A DNA stretch of 64,000 nt from Halisarca cf. caerulea. Its lineage: Eukaryota; Porifera; Demospongiae; Chondrillida; Halisarcidae. The notes below the pieces were generated by a model. That model was not told the DNA's origin. It ran no database searches and saw only the letters and a program-made list of their open reading frames with translations. The DNA is taken from contig CAUJGJ010000332.1 in NCBI GenBank assembly GCA_963170055.1, positions 2,471,001-2,535,000 of the forward strand. Direction: 5' to 3'. Below, piece after piece: positions 61,501 to 64,000 of this stretch. Position numbers and translations under genes: made by a program. Each line of letters opens with the position of its first letter. Within the stretch, counting starts at the first letter, position 1.

Positions 61501-64000
61501 CCAGAAAGATTCTTAATTGTCATTGGGACAGGGGCCCAATATTCTTGCCTGTGGTGGCAGACATTACTACTTCAGTATGTACAGGTCTATTGTACAGGTC
61601 TGCTGTACTGATCTGTTGTTCTGATCTGTTGTACTGATCTCCTGTACAGATCAGCTGTACAGATCAGCTGTACAGATCAGCTACAGATCAGCTGTACTGA
61701 TCTGCTGTACTTAGTCTCGCACCCAGACCACCTTCGCCGCATAGAACAATTAGGGGCAAGACTATGCTGTACTGATCTGCTGTACTGATCTGTTGTATTG
61801 TACTTGGAATGTCCCCCCCCCTCTCCCCGCATAGGACATTCTACATACTTGTCCTCACCTTTGTTGATCTTTATTCATTGCATGTTTGTTTGCTTTACAT
61901 CCATGTAGCCATGTCACAAGTGTGGTGGCTGTGGGCACTGCCGTTGCCATTCCTGCTGTGGGAGAGGAAGGGTGAGTAAATGTCTCTCTGTATGTGTGTG
62001 TGTGTGTCTACTCTTTTATGTCTGATAATATTCTATATGCATTTTTATTTATTGATGTGTACTATGACTGGTAAGGTTGCATGCATTGTGTGTATATGTT
62101 TCAGTTTAGAGGCAACCAATTGTCTTCTGTATGAAGTACAATACGTACAGTATTCAGTTTTATTCTTATTGTGAGTGATACACTGAGTGAGGTGTGGTAC
62201 ACTATATGGAGTACTACCTTGTCAAACTGTTCTGGATTCCATAACTAATTATATGGGCAGCCATTTTTTGGCATATTCCCTACATTACTGTACTCCATGA
62301 TACAGTTCACTCAGTTTATCACTGAACATTATTCTCTGAGTAGTCGTGTATCCTACATATTCCACATGTTCAAGCTTAAATCTAATTTTGTGAGGATATT
62401 TCATGGTTTGTATTCTCTCCTGTACCTTCTACAGTTGCGTTGTGCTACTTGTGGTGGGAAAGGGTGGAGACAAGTGATGCATCATGATGACCACCACGAT
62501 CACCATGACCACCATCACCATGGTCACGGGCAACATCACCATCACCACCACCACCACCATGGTCCAGGTACTGAACCTTGCCCATTTTGCCATGGAAGTG
62601 GACGCAAAGTGTGAGTGTTTATGTACTGTATGTGGTGAACTAGGGTGCAGTATAGTTGTTAGAAAGTGTAATGAATACAAGAGCAGAAAGATGTCTTTGT
62701 CCTTGCTGCCCCTCTTTTCTGCAAAAGGTTTCCTGTAATGATTTAGCAAATGCAATACCAACTCCACTACTCCTCTAATCTTACTACTTGAGCACAAAAT
62801 TGTTACCTCATTGATGTGTTTGGAATATCAAGATTTCTCTCTGTATTAGTATTGCTGTATAGAACCCAAACAAGATCTGCTCTTGTTGTGATGCCATGTG
62901 CAAGGGGTACCTCTGCACCTTATGCATGTACTTTTGTGCAGCTGCTTCACTTGTAATGGACATGGCCAAGTGAGGTGTGACATCTGCCAAGCTGCTGGAA
63001 AACTGAAGTTCTATATCGAGCTGACAATCAACTGGTTAGTTAGCTTTTGTGTTATCTGTTGCTTTAACTCTACACTAATATTGAAGACATGATACAGGAG
63101 TAATGAAGTCTGCTATATGTGCACTGTGTGACCTCTGCACAACCCTTGGGATCATAGTAAGCTGTCCTGCGTATGGAGGTGTCCTTGGTTTGGAGGGTTT
63201 CAATGTTGTGGTTGCCCTTTGGAGAGGGTTCATTCCCAGGTGTGCAGAGGTTCTTCCCTACAACAACTGGAACTAATGTAATAAACATCCTTCCTCGGTC
63301 TTCCCTGCACTATTTCCTACTGCCCTTTACCCTCTTTCCTCTATACAATGGCTTCATATCCTGTGTAGGTTTGTGTTGCTCATTTTTCTTACATTAGCTA
63401 GCAGAACTGCAATACAGTGGCCACTGTTTTCTTGTGGTAATCCATTATGCGTTTACATACCAAAGCAGACATGCCTATGCGTGTGTACATGAAGAGTACA
63501 GTATGTATTCCTAACTATGTGAAGCTCATCAGTAGGCTCCTGCACAGTACTAGGTTTTCAGTGGGATAGAGGTGTTCTCATTCTAGCCGTTTGACTCTAT
63601 TGCTTCTCTTGAACAGGTACTGATAACCATAGATACTATGTACGTATATACTGTACATTCTTAAAGTATACATGTGATAACCATCTGTCAATGTTGAGCT
63701 ATTGCATCCAGAATGAGAACATTGGAGTTAGCTGCTTATGTGTCTAAATGTTCTGAATTTCACAAACATTCCTCCTGTATTCAGCGCTGCACATGTCATG
63801 TCCATGTATCTTTGACACCATGTGAATTCCCTCTTTTGTGACAAGCAAATCACCAGTACTTGAGAGGTTACAATGTGTCCCGTAATTAACCCTTCATATT
63901 AGACACATATTAATCTGAAAACAAAATGGATGGTAGTACTGCAACTTGATTCCTCTGTTTGTGATAGGGTCAACCACAAGTTGGACCACATTGTTGAGCG
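51713..64000 (+). CDS. SSUH2: SSUH2 homologue, 3' end beyond the window
   Basis: Exons seen: 51713-51902, 53473-53551, 53621-53750, 56018-56203, 61909-61971, 62435-62610, 62942-63034 and 63968 onward, all in phase. The N-terminus is Pro-rich and disordered. The family core follows: EEQARECLLEYVGEHCCYGK, YTLETFTEKR and GPAPMPWDIQVQKPPPFQNE. A DnaJ-type Cys-rich region comes next (PCHKCGGCGHCRC, RCATCGGKGW, PCPFCHGSGRK, CFTCNGHGQVRCDIC), then the start of the C-terminal domain (KLKFYIELTINW, VNHKLDHIVE). The vertebrate relative is linked to tooth development; the molecular role is unclear. A His-rich insertion interrupts the Cys-rich region. The introns are unusually large for this window and full of tandem repeats. 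Confidence 0.9.
52314..52705. mobile_element. Foldback/MITE in SSUH2 intron 1
   Basis: The left arm starts accaggcaaagttaattccc at 52314, and the right arm is its inverted relative ending near 52705, with ~27 of 30 positions matching. Weaker pairing continues inward ('ttttcattattcatt'). Target duplication not resolved. Confidence 0.65.
53217..53320. repeat. (TG)n microsatellites in SSUH2 intron 1
   Basis: Two TG runs (53217-53258 and 53277-53320) separated by 'cattgtatgtgtcac'. They are non-coding despite being read as open frames on both strands. Confidence 0.95.
53833..53919. repeat. (TG)n microsatellite in SSUH2 intron 3
   Basis: About 87 bases of nearly pure TG beginning about 85 bases after the exon that ends at 53750. 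Confidence 0.95.
54352..54490. repeat. 37-bp tandem repeat, ~3.7 copies
   Basis: The block 'agacattctatactacgta' starts at 54355, 54392, 54429 and 54466, an exact 37-base period. The units are virtually identical, so the expansion is recent. Each unit contains the palindromic tactacgtacta core. It lies in SSUH2 intron 3. Confidence 0.95.
55575..55675. mobile_element. Fragment of the CCGTATATCCGG MITE family
   Basis: 'caaattgccaaatttaatgc' and 'ctcaccaagtttcccggtat' echo the interior and end of the element at 10295-10500. The copy is partial and diverged. Confidence 0.4.
56259..56445. repeat. ~92-bp tandem duplication
   Basis: Blocks starting 'aatgaaatca' at 56259 and 56351 run parallel through 'aacataatgc.tggtcactg' and 'ttatgccagt' with scattered changes. 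Two copies, in SSUH2 intron 4. Confidence 0.75.
57002..57410. mobile_element. Putative MITE, CCATAGGYGG-ended, with G/C-run subtermini
   Basis: The left end ccataggtggaggaa and the inverted right end (ttctgccgcctatgg) match at 12 of 15 positions. G-rich and C-rich runs follow just inside each end ('ggggggggggaggggca' and 'ggggcacagccccccc'). Target duplication not resolved. Confidence 0.5.
58122..58194. mobile_element. MITE, TAGTCTGG-ended, 73 bp
   Basis: The left end tagtctggcctgctcgacca and the inverted right end (tggtctagcaagccagacta) match closely. The flanks catgtagtg (58113-58121) and catgcagtg (58195-58203) form a 9-bp duplication with one mismatch. It is a sister of 42481-42564 and lies in SSUH2 intron 4. 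Confidence 0.75.
58233..58395. repeat. 25-bp minisatellite, ~6 copies
   Basis: 'gaagggctgt' recurs at 58245, 58270, 58295, 58320 and 58346, with a diverged sixth unit, so the period is 25 to 26 bases. It starts 40 bases after the TAGTCTGG MITE, in SSUH2 intron 4. Confidence 0.9.
58484..58556. repeat. (TG)n microsatellite in SSUH2 intron 4
   Basis: About 70 bases of nearly pure TG repeat. Confidence 0.95.
59390..60225. repeat. 29-bp minisatellite array, ~830 bp
   Basis: A tandem array of the unit types 'ctgcactcctctgctactct' and 'actgctctg', mostly a 29-base period with 15-base and 14-base variants. It contains no stop codon in any plus-strand frame. Because 29 is not a multiple of 3, all three frames read the same Leu/Cys/Ser/Ala-rich repeat in rotation, so the ~290-330 codon open frames here are not a gene. 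It lies in SSUH2 intron 4 in the sense orientation. Confidence 0.95.
61577..61800. repeat. 13-bp tandem repeat 'ctgtactgatctg'
   Basis: About ten imperfect copies, some as the near-palindromic variant ctgtacagatcag, interrupted by the MITE at 61712-61764. It lies in SSUH2 intron 4, about 110 bases upstream of the exon at 61909. Confidence 0.85.
61712..61764. mobile_element. MITE, TAGTCTCGCACCCAGACC-type, 53 bp
   Basis: The left end tagtctcgcacccagacc and the short inverted right end (gggcaagacta) lie between identical tgctgtact flanks (61703-61711 and 61765-61773). The site is inside a tandem repeat, so the flank identity is weaker evidence than elsewhere. It is the smallest member of the TAGTCT group. 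Confidence 0.6.

Overview
The window looks like nuclear DNA of a marine invertebrate, most likely a demosponge. It is AT-rich, its genes are split into many small exons with GT-AG introns (often under 150 bases), and three gene pairs share short head-to-head promoters. It is dense in (TG)n arrays, minisatellites and short inverted-repeat transposons, and its retroelement and DUF6589 protein families are ones I associate with sponges, cnidarians and molluscs. The species is not determined. Exon models were built by hand: I checked splice sites and reading phase by eye and recognised families from memory. No search was run.

Layout. 1-5.3 kb holds a secreted alpha/beta hydrolase related to Dictyostelium conditioned medium factor (minus strand), with small transposons in and downstream of it. 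5.3-12.3 kb has no recognisable gene and carries a 1.4-kb repeat-filled transposon plus several MITEs. 12.3-22.1 kb is a divergent pair: a long unidentified gene with a polyproline tract (minus) and VCPKMT/METTL21D (plus). 22.9-28.1 kb is a second divergent pair: TRMU (minus) and a glutathione S-transferase (plus). 28.1-34.6 kb is a graveyard of decayed reverse-transcriptase elements, one of them split by a younger DNA transposon. 34.6-46.6 kb is a third divergent pair: nischarin (minus) and UTP23 (plus). 47-48.4 kb is a dead LINE. 48.8-51.5 kb is a DUF6589 gene relic enclosed by terminal inverted repeats and a 9-bp target duplication. 51.7 kb to the end is SSUH2, which runs off the window.

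The host genes are mostly housekeeping: tRNA thiolation in mitochondria (TRMU), 18S rRNA processing (UTP23), VCP lysine methylation (VCPKMT), endosome/integrin signalling (nischarin) and glutathione conjugation. Nothing suggests a shared pathway; their pairing probably reflects shared promoters.

The most interesting material is the mobile DNA. (1) The DUF6589-bearing element at 48805-51548 has TAGTCT-type inverted ends and a 9-bp target duplication, and at least five tiny MITEs in the window share the TAGTCT end and a 9-bp duplication. This supports DUF6589 as the transposase of a DNA transposon lineage. (2) A CAGGGTTCTA-ended family with 5-bp duplications carries internal satellite arrays. 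(3) Eight MITEs share a CAGTGRAACC-like end and mostly TA duplications, but have unrelated interiors.
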